DNA of 64,000 bases, from contig NZ_JPRH01000002.1 of NCBI RefSeq assembly GCF_000737705.1, forward strand, positions 62,001-126,000. The letters run 5' to 3'. A program made the translations under genes and the position numbers. The notes beneath the pieces were generated by a model. It was not told the origin of the DNA. It worked only from the letters and a program-made list of their open reading frames with translations, and searched no databases. Below are positions 24,262-32,543 of the stretch, piece after piece (the stretch's first letter is position 1; every line of letters begins with the position of its first letter). The DNA is from Chryseobacterium soli. Its GTDB lineage: Bacteria; Bacteroidota; Bacteroidia; Flavobacteriales; Weeksellaceae.

Positions 24262-25281
24262 ATGATACAGAATACACTAAGCCTGGTTTCAGGAGCTAAT
24301 GGACATTTAGGAAATAATCTGGTGAGATTGCTTCTGCAGAAAGGCATTCCCGTACGGGCAACGGTAAGAAATATCCAGAATAAAAAACCTTTTGAAGGTT
24401 TGAACTGCGAGGTTGTGCAGGCTGATATTACGGATAAAGCTTCTTTTGTAAAGGCACTCCAGGGGGTTGAAACTTTTTATGCGGTCGGGGCCTCTTTTAA
24501 ATTATGGGCTAAAGATCCGAAGAAGGAAATTTATGACGTTAATATACAGGGAACCCGCAATACCATTGAAGCAGCCGCTGAAGCGGGAGTCAAAAGAATT
24601 GTCTATGTAAGTTCCATTGCCGCGCTTGATTATACTCATCTGCCCACGAAAGAAAGCAACGGCTATAATCCGGACAGGAGAGATATGTATTATAATTCTA
24701 AAAATGACGGGGAAAAGCTGGCCTTTGAACTGGCCCAAAAATTAGGGATTGAGCTTGTTTCTGTAATGCCTTCAGCCATGATCGGAAGTGAAGCATCTCT
24801 TCCACTGAACGTATCCTACAGTGTTTTGAAATTAATTCTGAATAAACAAATTCCTGTGGATACCAAAATTACTCTCAACTGGATTGATGTGAAAGATGTT
24901 GCGGAAGGGTGCTATCTGGCAGCACAGAAAGGACGTTCGGGTGAACGCTATATTCTCGCCAACGAACAGTGCATGACGATTACAGATACTACAAAATTAG
25001 CAGATCAGCTGTATCCGGATCTTCAACTGAAAGTGCCGGGTGCCGTTCCAAATTTCATGTTGTATGCCATTGCCGGAATCATGGAACTGTCGGCTAAAAT
25101 AAGTGGAAAAGCACCGGTACTGACCAGAAAAGATATTGCTATGTTTTCCGGACTTCAGCAGAATTTTGATATTTCCAAATCAAGGAATGAACTGGGCTTT
25201 GCTCCCAAAAGTCCTGCAAAAGCCGTTCAGGAAGCGTTGAAATATCTGATGAAACATCCAGAACTTTTAAAGCAGTCTTAA
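24262..25281 (+). CDS. NAD-dependent epimerase/reductase (extended SDR, dihydroflavonol-reductase-like)
   Basis: 339 residues. The Rossmann motif is VSGANGHLGNNLV (GxxGxxG) near residue 10, and the catalytic YxxxK is in MYYNSKNDGEKL. VYVSSIAALD supplies the Ser of the triad. The family reduces carbonyls or epimerises sugars with NAD(P); the substrate is unknown. It is downstream of a Crp-type regulator on the same strand and converges with the next gene, 13 bp apart. No terminator is visible between them. Confidence 0.9.
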   Translation: MIQNTLSLVSGANGHLGNNLVRLLLQKGIPVRATVRNIQNKKPFEGLNCEVVQADITDKASFVKALQGVETFYAVGASFKLWAKDPKKEIYDVNIQGTRNTIEAAAEAGVKRIVYVSSIAALDYTHLPTKESNGYNPDRRDMYYNSKNDGEKLAFELAQKLGIELVSVMPSAMIGSEASLPLNVSYSVLKLILNKQIPVDTKITLNWIDVKDVAEGCYLAAQKGRSGERYILANEQCMTITDTTKLADQLYPDLQLKVPGAVPNFMLYAIAGIMELSAKISGKAPVLTRKDIAMFSGLQQNFDISKSRNELGFAPKSPAKAVQEALKYLMKHPELLKQS

Positions 25282-25294
25282 GAACTTTAATGTG

Positions 25295-26083
25295 TTAATA
25301 AAGATGAAGTTTAATGATAGAATCCTTATAATATTTGGTAAGTTCATATAAACCGGACAGGGTCTGATAAAGACTGGCAGTTGCCAAAATGTCTTTTTCA
25401 TTTTCTAATAAAGGAACCAATTCTGAGGGAATGGAGTATGACTGATTATTGTTGGCAGTCTGATGAAATTCTCCCAGTTTTTGAGATTCGCTGATGAGGT
25501 TTTGAAATGCAGGAAGCCCAATATTGAATTCCTGTTCGGCCAGCTCGTATAAGTCTTTATAATTGGGCTTTAACATATCAAGCTGCATAAAAATATGTTC
25601 ATCAGTGGGATCATTTTTTTGTTCATACAGGTCGAAAAACAGCTTAAGTTTTCCGGTATAAAACATAGAATAAATCAAAAATCGGTTGAAATGGTTAGTT
25701 TCCGAAATGAATGGAAGATGATGACCGATAATGGTTTCATAATGGGAAAGGAGATCAGAGAAACTTTTCGCAGAAGTTTTTGCAGGGATTTCAAAAAAAA
25801 GATCTATTCCGTTAATAAAAAGCTGGGTTTTTACTTCTTCTTCAATGGTAGCATCATGAGCCGGAATACAAGTATTTTTAATCCAGTTATAAATGCTTAA
25901 AAACTCATCATGAGTAAGGCTGTTGATAGATCCCTGAACCTTTGTTTTGATGATTTCAAGACTCGTTTTTTTATCATCATCCAGAAAATCCAGGATATTT
26001 TTTTCTTCGCGGCAGAGTTTATTATACAGATTAATTCTGGCAATGGTAGGATTGGTTTTGATGAAGTATATTTCTTCTGCCAT
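25295..26083 (-). CDS. Hypothetical protein, about 262 residues
   Basis: The frame is open from 26191, but the best start is the ATG at 26083 (MAEEIYFIKTN); the N-terminal extension is hydrophobic, lysine-rich and not family-like, and the spacer is AT-rich. The protein is cytoplasmic and mostly alpha-helical with no signal peptide or clear motif. I do not recognise its family. It converges with the reductase gene and lies divergent from the TetR/MFS operon at 26348, with about 265 bp between starts. Its role is unknown. Confidence 0.6.
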   Translation of the reverse strand: MAEEIYFIKTNPTIARINLYNKLCREEKNILDFLDDDKKTSLEIIKTKVQGSINSLTHDEFLSIYNWIKNTCIPAHDATIEEEVKTQLFINGIDLFFEIPAKTSAKSFSDLLSHYETIIGHHLPFISETNHFNRFLIYSMFYTGKLKLFFDLYEQKNDPTDEHIFMQLDMLKPNYKDLYELAEQEFNIGLPAFQNLISESQKLGEFHQTANNNQSYSIPSELVPLLENEKDILATASLYQTLSGLYELTKYYKDSIIKLHLY

Positions 26084-26294
26084 ATAGTATGCAATGCTTA
26101 GTTTCAATGAATTAAAAGCATTTCCTTCACTAAGATAAAGAAAAATTCTGCATGTTTTTAACTTAATAATTAATTTATTTTCAAAAATCAATATTTCGTA
26201 TCTAAGGTGAGTTTACCATGGGTAGCCTTATGCAATGTAAACAATGTCAGTTGTTTTTAAAGTGTTTTTATGGAGTAGTAAAAATGAAATGATC

Positions 26295-26322
26295 AAAAAA
26301 TAGATAGACTTATCTATTTTTT
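26295..26322. promoter_or_regulatory. TetR operator candidate at the TetR promoter
   Basis: A perfect 12-bp inverted repeat, AAAAAATAGATA and TATCTATTTTTT, with the 4-nt spacer GACT. Its right end is 3 nt before a TAGATTTG -7 element at 26326-26333, so a bound repressor would block the promoter of the TetR gene starting at 26348. Confidence 0.7.
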
Positions 26323-26325
26323 AAT

Positions 26326-26333
26326 TAGATTTG
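26326..26333 (+). promoter_or_regulatory. -7 element of the TetR/MFS operon
   Basis: TAGATTTG matches TAnnTTTG and sits 14 nt before the ATG at 26348, next to the palindromic operator candidate. Confidence 0.6.
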
Positions 26334-26347
26334 CAAAAACTTTTTAT

Positions 26348-26911
26348 ATGAAAAAGGAGAAAGCAAAAGACCGCATCATCAGAACCGCTTCTGATCTTTT
26401 TTACAGACAGGGTTTTAATTCTACAGGAATTAACCAGATTATTGCAGAGGCGGATATTGCCATCGGTTCACTGTACAATCACTTTTCCTCTAAAAACGAT
26501 CTGCTTCGGGCTTACCTCATCAAAGAGGAGACAGAATGGTTTAAAGGTTTTGAAGAACAAATAGGAAATATTGATCCTCCTAAAGATAAAATTGTAGCAT
26601 TAATTAATTACCGGAAAAAGCTGCAAGATGATTCAACGTTCGCAGGATGCCATTTTATTAAAATTATTTCCGAATTGGGAGACAGCAATCCGCTGGTTTC
26701 AGATGTTGTGAAAAACCATAAAGAAAAGCAGAAAATAATGATCAGAGAGATCCTCACGCAATACGATGTAGAGAAAAAGTCTCTCGATATTGATAGTGTT
26801 GCAGAGCATATTTTCCTTTTGATTGAAGGAGCGGTGGTAACTTCTACCATTGATAAAAATGCAGATGCTTTCGCTCATATCAAAAAAATAATTCAGGGCT
26901 TACTGCCTTAA
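26348..26911 (+). CDS. TetR/AcrR family transcriptional regulator
   Basis: 187 residues with N-terminal helix-turn-helix (TGINQIIAEADIAIGSLYNHFSSKNDLLRAY) and a helical C-terminal ligand domain with a TetR_C-type pattern. Its likely targets are its own promoter, where a perfect 12-bp inverted repeat overlaps the -7 region, and the MFS gene 39 bp downstream, which has a half-site palindrome just before its ATG. This is the usual layout of an efflux pump with its repressor. Confidence 0.92.
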   Translation: MKKEKAKDRIIRTASDLFYRQGFNSTGINQIIAEADIAIGSLYNHFSSKNDLLRAYLIKEETEWFKGFEEQIGNIDPPKDKIVALINYRKKLQDDSTFAGCHFIKIISELGDSNPLVSDVVKNHKEKQKIMIREILTQYDVEKKSLDIDSVAEHIFLLIEGAVVTSTIDKNADAFAHIKKIIQGLLP

Positions 26912-26930
26912 ATTTTTTTACCTGTTTGAA

Positions 26931-26946
26931 AATAGATATATCTATA
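26931..26946. promoter_or_regulatory. Second ATAGATA-type palindrome before the MFS gene
   Basis: ATAGATA directly followed by TATCTAT, ending 5 nt before the MFS ATG (26951). It has the same half-site core as the upstream operator but no 4-nt spacer, so identical recognition is not certain. Confidence 0.45.
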
Positions 26947-26950
26947 TAAA

Positions 26951-28357
26951 ATGAAATCTCAAGAACTTAAATTACTCATTATCCTTTTCGGGCAGCTGCT
27001 TGCAATCATGGATATTTTTATTATCAATGTGTCGATTCCATCCATTCAGCGGGATATTCATGTGTCGAATGGAGATATGCAGCTGATCATAGCTTCTTAT
27101 CTGATTGGGTTTGCGTCCTTTCTGATCACTGGCGGAAAGTTGGGAGATGTATACGGCCGAAAGAAGATATTCATCATCGGACTGGTTGTGTTTATGTTGA
27201 GTTCCATCATATGTGGACTTTCCAGCAATTCATGGGTATTGATTATTTCGAGATTTGTGCAGGGAATAAGCTCAGCGCTGATGTCACCTCAGGTGCTATC
27301 GATGATCCAGATGTTGTATCCTGCCCATGAGGAGCGTACAAAAGCAATGGGCTGGTATGGCGTCACTATTGGGCTGGGAACGATTGCCGGACAGTTTTTA
27401 GGGGGGTATTTTTCATCTCTGCATATTATGCATGAAGCATGGAGGCTTATTTTTTTCATTAATATTCCGATCTGTCTGCTGGCAATTGTTTTGGGACTTA
27501 AAATATTGGAGGAATCCAAAACTACAGGTACTGCGAAGTTTAATGTATCTGGCGTTGTGATACTGGTATTGGGACTGTTTTGCTTTACGTATGCTTTAAC
27601 CAGCTCGGAGCAGGGTCAATTTGATGGGAAAAGTATCTTTTTGGTGCTCAGTTCGATAGCTCTTTTGTTTTATTTTATTAAAAATCAGCGTAATAGAGCT
27701 AAAAAAAATCAATCTTATTTGATTGATTTTACATTATTTACGTATAAAAATTTCAATCTTGGAATTCTGGCTGTTTCTTTTTTCTTTATCATGCTGGATT
27801 CCTATTTTTATATTCTATCGGTCTTTTTTCAGGAAGGATTGAAAATTAATCCGTTGGATTCCGGGGAAATTATTGTTTTTCAGGGACTTGGTTTTATCCT
27901 TGCTTCTGTTTTTTCCACGAAACTTATTGTACGATTTGGAAAAAAGATCTTAATTATTGGATTGTTGTTGATTATCAGTGTCTTGATTGTGCAGGCTTAT
28001 CTGTTTACTGAAGGGGTTTCCTGGGTATTGCTGTATGCATTGCTGTTTATTCATGGAGTAGGCGTGGGAAGTATTATTCCTTCACTGGCTAATATCGCAT
28101 TGGCCGGAATTCCGAAAGATCTTATAGGAAATGCTTCCGGAGTGTATATTACTTTTCAGCAGATTGCAGCCATCATTGGGATTATTATGATCGGCAGTGT
28201 TTTTTATTATTTTTTAGGCGAAAAACCTTTGGTAGCCAATTATCAAAAAGCATTTGAAATGGCCATTTCAAGCAATATTGTTTGCTTATTCGCCGTCATC
28301 ATTATTATTGCTAAAGTACCTGATCATATTCTGCCAGGGAAAAATAAATACGATTAG
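26951..28357 (+). CDS. MFS transporter, DHA2 (EmrB/QacA-like) drug efflux family
   Basis: 468 residues, with about 14 predicted transmembrane segments, typical of the DHA2 group. The GGKLGDVYGRKK motif A loop and the RFVQGISSALMSPQ and GWYGVTIGLGTIAGQFLGGYF (motif C-like) segments fit proton-driven multidrug antiporters. The neighbouring TetR gene and operator support drug-inducible export. It ends 19 bp from a convergent gene, with no hairpin between. Confidence 0.93.
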   Translation: MKSQELKLLIILFGQLLAIMDIFIINVSIPSIQRDIHVSNGDMQLIIASYLIGFASFLITGGKLGDVYGRKKIFIIGLVVFMLSSIICGLSSNSWVLIISRFVQGISSALMSPQVLSMIQMLYPAHEERTKAMGWYGVTIGLGTIAGQFLGGYFSSLHIMHEAWRLIFFINIPICLLAIVLGLKILEESKTTGTAKFNVSGVVILVLGLFCFTYALTSSEQGQFDGKSIFLVLSSIALLFYFIKNQRNRAKKNQSYLIDFTLFTYKNFNLGILAVSFFFIMLDSYFYILSVFFQEGLKINPLDSGEIIVFQGLGFILASVFSTKLIVRFGKKILIIGLLLIISVLIVQAYLFTEGVSWVLLYALLFIHGVGVGSIIPSLANIALAGIPKDLIGNASGVYITFQQIAAIIGIIMIGSVFYYFLGEKPLVANYQKAFEMAISSNIVCLFAVIIIIAKVPDHILPGKNKYD

Positions 28358-28376
28358 TTTATAGAATAAGACTATT

Positions 28377-28787
28377 TTATTTCTTCTTATTTTTTTCCAG
28401 CCAGCCAAAATAAATGATACTAGAATCTTCATTTTTGTAATATGTTTTACTTAATTTTTTTGCTGAATTTAGACTCTTTTCTTTAATTTTCCCTTTAAGA
28501 TTAAGAAGATATATTTCATTATTAGTATATTTTCCTACATATTCATTCATGAGTTCTCTTGGGTATTCCTGATAAATAAATAGATGTTCCCCTTTTTTAA
28601 ATATGGAGCTATCGTCCAAAAGTTCAAGTTTTAAAACACCATACTGTTTATTATAACCACAGTAAGACGGAATTTTATGATCAGAAAATTCTATCAACTT
28701 TACTTTAAGTTTTTGCTGTGAAGATGAGACTGCAAATACAAATAATGTAAAAATAAGAGTAAGACAATATTTAATCACCATACGCAA
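28377..28787 (-). CDS. Secreted/lipoprotein-like hypothetical protein
   Basis: 136 residues. The N-terminus (MVIKYCLTLIFTLFVFAVSSSQQ, preceded by two residues) is a signal peptide. The body is a small beta-rich domain with no motif I recognise. Its start overlaps the 3' end of the upstream gene by 17 bp, so both are one operon. No cysteine lipobox is seen. Function unknown. Confidence 0.6.
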   Translation of the reverse strand: MRMVIKYCLTLIFTLFVFAVSSSQQKLKVKLIEFSDHKIPSYCGYNKQYGVLKLELLDDSSIFKKGEHLFIYQEYPRELMNEYVGKYTNNEIYLLNLKGKIKEKSLNSAKKLSKTYYKNEDSSIIYFGWLEKNKKK

Positions 28788-29070
28788 TCAGTCCGCTTTT
28801 TTTCATAGCAGCTGCTTCAAAAATTGACATTAGTTGTTGTACATCCGTATCATCCTGTAATTTGTTTTCTGAAATGATCCGTTCCATTTGAGAAATAACT
28901 TCCGTTGGCCATCTGAAATCAGAATAGTATTCAAACTGTTTACCGATGACTTTTTTATCCTGCAGGTTTTTGAAGGTATGGTCATCAAGTTCTCCGGCGT
29001 ATGATAAGTGAGCCTGTTCAGGATAACTGGGTTGAGATTCGTTGTCTTGCAGGAAATAGAAATCTAACAT
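28771..29070 (-). CDS. Small acidic hypothetical protein
   Basis: 99 residues, acidic, starting MLDFYFLQDNESQPSYPEQAHLSYAGE. It reads like the small cytoplasmic immunity-like or SUKH-neighbour proteins common in Bacteroidetes, but no firm family could be assigned from sequence alone. It overlaps the next gene by 17 bp and follows the LRR gene by 23 bp, all on the minus strand, so they form one operon. Confidence 0.6.
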   Translation of the reverse strand: MLDFYFLQDNESQPSYPEQAHLSYAGELDDHTFKNLQDKKVIGKQFEYYSDFRWPTEVISQMERIISENKLQDDTDVQQLMSIFEAAAMKKSGLIAYGD

Positions 29071-29093
29071 GTATTGAGGTAAATAAAGTTTAT

Positions 29094-29963
29094 TTATGAT
29101 ATCTTTTGTGGATGACGTTTTTCCAACAAGGAATTGATTTCCTCAAAGGTATAGCTGTAATGTTTTTTATTGGGATAAAAGTCAACTTCCTTCAATGATT
29201 TTGCTTCGAGAAGAGGACTTAGGTCACCATCAGTTAAATCCCAGAAATGCAATGAAGTAAGTTTGGGCATGGTCGGAATAAAGCTGATCGAATCGATGGT
29301 TGATGCAAATAGATGTGTAAGTGTAGTATTATCCGTGAGAGAGGAGAAATCGGTGGCTAATTTACATTTCTCTATATGTACATTTTTTAGATTTTTCAGA
29401 GCAGATAAGCTGGAAATATCATGCAGTTTAGAGCAGTGATCTATTTTTACATCCATTAAATTTACCGCTTTTTCTATACCGAAGAGGGTTTGCAGTTTTC
29501 CACCGCTTAACCGGAGCTCTTTCAGTGAATGCAATCCATCAAAAAAAGAACAGTTTTCATGATTCAATGATGTAATAAGGAGGTCCGTCATCTTTTCAAG
29601 ACAGGAAAATCCTGTAGGAAGATCACTGAACTTCATATATAATACCTGCAGATTGGATAGTTTTGAGTAATCCGGTTGTATTTTTTTATCCTGAAAAGAT
29701 AATTTTGTCAGGCTTTCCATAGAGTAGAGGGCTTCAAGAGAGACTTTGGAAATTTTAACATCATCAGAGATGGAAAGCGATTCTATGAATGTATTTCCGA
29801 ACAAAGGAGATAAGTCCAGATAACAAGCTTTTCCATCTTCTTTTAAGTCTACGATTCTGATGGCAGGATAATTTTTTTTCTCAGCAAATTTTACTCCTTC
29901 TTCAATACAGCGATGATCAATTTCGAATTCATTGATGTTTTCATTAAATCTAAATTTTTTCAT
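29094..29963 (-). CDS. Leucine-rich repeat protein
   Basis: 289 residues, cytoplasmic, with no signal peptide. At least eight LRR-like units can be seen, e.g. LTKLSFQDKKIQ, LSNLQVLYMKFSD, LHSLKELRLSGGKLQ, VNLMDVKIDHCSKL and LKNLKNVHIEKCKL. Such repeats form a curved surface for protein binding. It is the first gene of a three-gene minus-strand unit with two small hypothetical proteins. The partner is unknown; a role with an immunity protein set is only a guess. Confidence 0.85.
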   Translation of the reverse strand: MKKFRFNENINEFEIDHRCIEEGVKFAEKKNYPAIRIVDLKEDGKACYLDLSPLFGNTFIESLSISDDVKISKVSLEALYSMESLTKLSFQDKKIQPDYSKLSNLQVLYMKFSDLPTGFSCLEKMTDLLITSLNHENCSFFDGLHSLKELRLSGGKLQTLFGIEKAVNLMDVKIDHCSKLHDISSLSALKNLKNVHIEKCKLATDFSSLTDNTTLTHLFASTIDSISFIPTMPKLTSLHFWDLTDGDLSPLLEAKSLKEVDFYPNKKHYSYTFEEINSLLEKRHPQKIS

Positions 29964-30127
29964 AGTTATTCTGTTGCCAATCTTTACCTTTTTTAAATAT
30001 ACAAAATAATTATTTTGGCATTGAAACTTTTACCCGTCCCTTTTCCACTTCTGTAAGCTGGGCGACCAATGTTTTCATTAAATAGTACTGATCAAAGCTT
30101 TTTTGTATTCCTTCGTACCTATTGATG

Positions 30128-31090
30128 TTATTGTTGATTAAGATCGAGCTCCATCTGGATATTGCATCTCTTATAGGGCGTTGCATGACCTGCAATTTTC
30201 TGAAATCCTAGTTTATAATACAGGTTAATGGCCGGTTTCAGGATTGTATTGCTTTCCAGATATATTTTTGAAGCTCCCGCTTTTTTGGCGTGCTCTACAA
30301 CAGCCTGACCAAGTAGCCAGCCAATACTTTTTCCTTGAACATTAGGAGAAACGGCCATTTTTGCCATTTCGAAATCAAAATTGGGATCATCCATTTTAAT
30401 CAGGGCACAAACACCTACAGGCTCATTTTGATAGAGGGCAACCCATATTTTTCCGCCTTTATCCAGAATATATTCTTTAGGATGATCCAGTGCTTTGTAA
30501 TCGGCTTCCTCCATTTCAAAATAGGTGGAGATCCATTCTTCGTTTAACGATTTGAATGCAGATTGGTATTTCGGCTCGTAATCTACAATCTGGACATCTT
30601 TACTCTCACGAAGTTTTTTTTGATCCTGAACTCTTTTAAACATAGATTTCTGGTCTAATAAAAATTCCCATTCTGCAATAGCTTCCCATAAATTATGTTT
30701 GGCTTCAGCCATGATACCGTCAATGGCAACATCAATGTCTGCGCATTGCCCCTTAATCATTTCTTCGGCCACTGTAGCTCCTTTTTCTGTAAGTCCAACG
30801 ACATTCCTGCGTTTGTCTTTTGAGGTAAGCTGATTTTTAACCAGTCCTGCCGTCGTCATTTCCTTCACGATTTTTGTTACGGAAGGCTGGGAATGTCCGA
30901 TGTCTTCTGCAATTTGTGTGATTGTTTTTTCTCCGTCTTCTGCCAGAATAAAAAATACAGGAAACCATTTGGGAGAAAATTTCACCTGGTAAAGATCATA
31001 AATTTTAGAAGCATCTTCTGTCACTTTAGCAGTAAGCAAACGTAATCTGCTTCCTAAAGCCATTTTCCCGGTTTTTTCGAATAGATTCAT
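30128..31090 (-). CDS. MarR-type regulator fused to GNAT acetyltransferase
   Basis: 320 residues with two domains. Residues about 1-140 form a MarR winged helix (KTITQIAEDIGHSQPSVTKIVKEMTTAGLVKNQ, then the wing DKRRNVVGLTEKG). Residues about 160-315 are a GNAT domain with the acetyl-CoA motif in MAVSPNVQGKSIGWLLGQAVVEHAK and the C-terminal LYYKLGFQKI. The fusion is a known bacterial architecture, implying that acetylation and transcription control are coupled. A TATATTTG element lies about 35 nt upstream on the minus strand. Targets unknown. Confidence 0.92.
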   Translation of the reverse strand: MNLFEKTGKMALGSRLRLLTAKVTEDASKIYDLYQVKFSPKWFPVFFILAEDGEKTITQIAEDIGHSQPSVTKIVKEMTTAGLVKNQLTSKDKRRNVVGLTEKGATVAEEMIKGQCADIDVAIDGIMAEAKHNLWEAIAEWEFLLDQKSMFKRVQDQKKLRESKDVQIVDYEPKYQSAFKSLNEEWISTYFEMEEADYKALDHPKEYILDKGGKIWVALYQNEPVGVCALIKMDDPNFDFEMAKMAVSPNVQGKSIGWLLGQAVVEHAKKAGASKIYLESNTILKPAINLYYKLGFQKIAGHATPYKRCNIQMELDLNQQ

Positions 31091-31220
31091 AAGTGTATAA
31101 TTAATTACATAACTGATTATGCAAATATAATTAACTCAGATTACATACACTTTATTTTTTTAAAATTTTTAATATAATATGTAGGCTGATTGCTATTTCT
31201 GTCGGTTTGCGGGAGACTGT

Positions 31221-31601
31221 TTAATGAGACTGAGGATCAAAATAGGCTTTAAAAGTAAGGGGATCTTCCGTTTTTTCTTCAGCAGTTTCAAGGTATTCAA
31301 GATATTCTTCCTGATGATTCTCCAGATAAACATGTACAATCACCAGATTGATATAAAGATTTTTGTCTTCGGAACCCAGATCTAATGCTATTTCTAAATG
31401 TTCCAGTGCCTTTGCATTTTCTCCCATATCAGAATACACTGCTCCCATATTGATTAAAGCTGCTGTGTTTTTCGGATCAATGAGTAAAATTTCATCCAGT
31501 TCTTTGATTAAAAGATCATTGATGGTATCCCAATGGTCTTCATTTTCCCACCTTTTTGCCTGAAGCTTTTTTAGATTTTCCAATCTTACTTTGATATCCA
31601 T
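31221..31601 (-). CDS. Tetratricopeptide-repeat protein
   Basis: 126 residues, helical. Two to three TPR units can be seen: IDPKNTAALINMGAVYSDMGENAKALEHLEIAL and SEDKNLYINLVIVHVYLENHQEEYLEYLETA. It acts as a protein-binding scaffold; the partner is unknown. It follows the SUKH-like gene by 33 bp on the minus strand and probably shares its transcript. Confidence 0.8.
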   Translation of the reverse strand: MDIKVRLENLKKLQAKRWENEDHWDTINDLLIKELDEILLIDPKNTAALINMGAVYSDMGENAKALEHLEIALDLGSEDKNLYINLVIVHVYLENHQEEYLEYLETAEEKTEDPLTFKAYFDPQSH

Positions 31602-31634
31602 GATATTGTTTTATTTTCTGTTTTAAATAAATCT

Positions 31635-32390
31635 TTACTCAGTCTGTGATTTTAAATATTTTGTGAAAGTCTTTTCTAAAAGATCCGGTACACTATTGGC
31701 CAGTCGTATTAATTTCGGAGGTTGATACTCATGGGCATAGGAAAATAACTGGTGATTGGTAAGATCATATAAAAGCAAATCACCATCTCCATAATACCAA
31801 AATTCACCCAACACCAAAAAGCTTTTGCCTTCAAAGAATTCTATGGAAAGCGTGTCGAAATCGATATCTATTCCTTCCAGGCTGAGTTTTGAAATGGCAG
31901 AGAAAAAAGTGATCAGGTCAGGAGAAAATGTGCTGGTTAAAGAAAGCTCTTTCTCTGAAATTTCTGAAAGAGTTTTGCCCTTTTCAATCGTATTCGAATT
32001 ATCAAAACTTTTCTGAAGCTGTTTGAAAAATCGGGGATAAAAATCTGCCAGATAGGCGAAATTATCTTTTACGTACTGCTGGCGTAGCTTATCTTTTTGT
32101 TTTTCCTGTTTGATGAATGCATCAAACTCTTTTTCATAGGCTTTTTGGTAGATATTACTTACTTCTGTATTAATATTTTGGGTTGTTAACCAGTTGACGA
32201 CTGCGGTTTGTCCGGCATAAGCATTACCGATACAGGTTTGATTTCCTTTAGGCTTAATTTTTAAAAAAGCTGTTCTTCCGCAAGTGATTTCCACAAGATT
32301 TTTGTGCTCTTCAAACCACTGAATCCATTCGGTTGCGGTGAGCTTTCCTGTTGCTAAATCTGTAAAAGTTTCAATTACCTCTTTGTTCAT
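31635..32390 (-). CDS. SMI1/KNR4 (SUKH)-like protein
   Basis: 251 residues. The C-terminal part (FLVLGEFWYYGDGDLLLYDLTNHQLFSYAHE) matches the core strand pattern of SUKH/SMI1 domains, which in bacteria are commonly immunity proteins for toxins. The N-terminal about 90 residues are helical with an EWIQWFEEHKNLVEI segment and are not recognised. No toxin gene is adjacent. The assignment rests on pattern only, and it may have an unrelated housekeeping role. Confidence 0.6.
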   Translation of the reverse strand: MNKEVIETFTDLATGKLTATEWIQWFEEHKNLVEITCGRTAFLKIKPKGNQTCIGNAYAGQTAVVNWLTTQNINTEVSNIYQKAYEKEFDAFIKQEKQKDKLRQQYVKDNFAYLADFYPRFFKQLQKSFDNSNTIEKGKTLSEISEKELSLTSTFSPDLITFFSAISKLSLEGIDIDFDTLSIEFFEGKSFLVLGEFWYYGDGDLLLYDLTNHQLFSYAHEYQPPKLIRLANSVPDLLEKTFTKYLKSQTE

Positions 32391-32543
32391 GCTAATCGCG
32401 TTATGAGTATTAAAGCCAGCGAGCTTATTATTCTTCCCATCAAGAACGAAGGTAGGGGAAACATTTTTTTGTTACAAACTTTTTTTGAATCTCCGTTTAT
32501 AAAGATTAATGACAGCCTGTATGTAAGCCGTTATAAGTGTATC

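Noticed and set aside
30010-30195. 61-residue minus-strand ORF between the LRR and MarR-GNAT genes
   Set aside because: Half of it overlaps the C-terminus of the MarR-GNAT gene in another frame, and the remaining 40 residues resemble no family; possibly a remnant, but unsupported.
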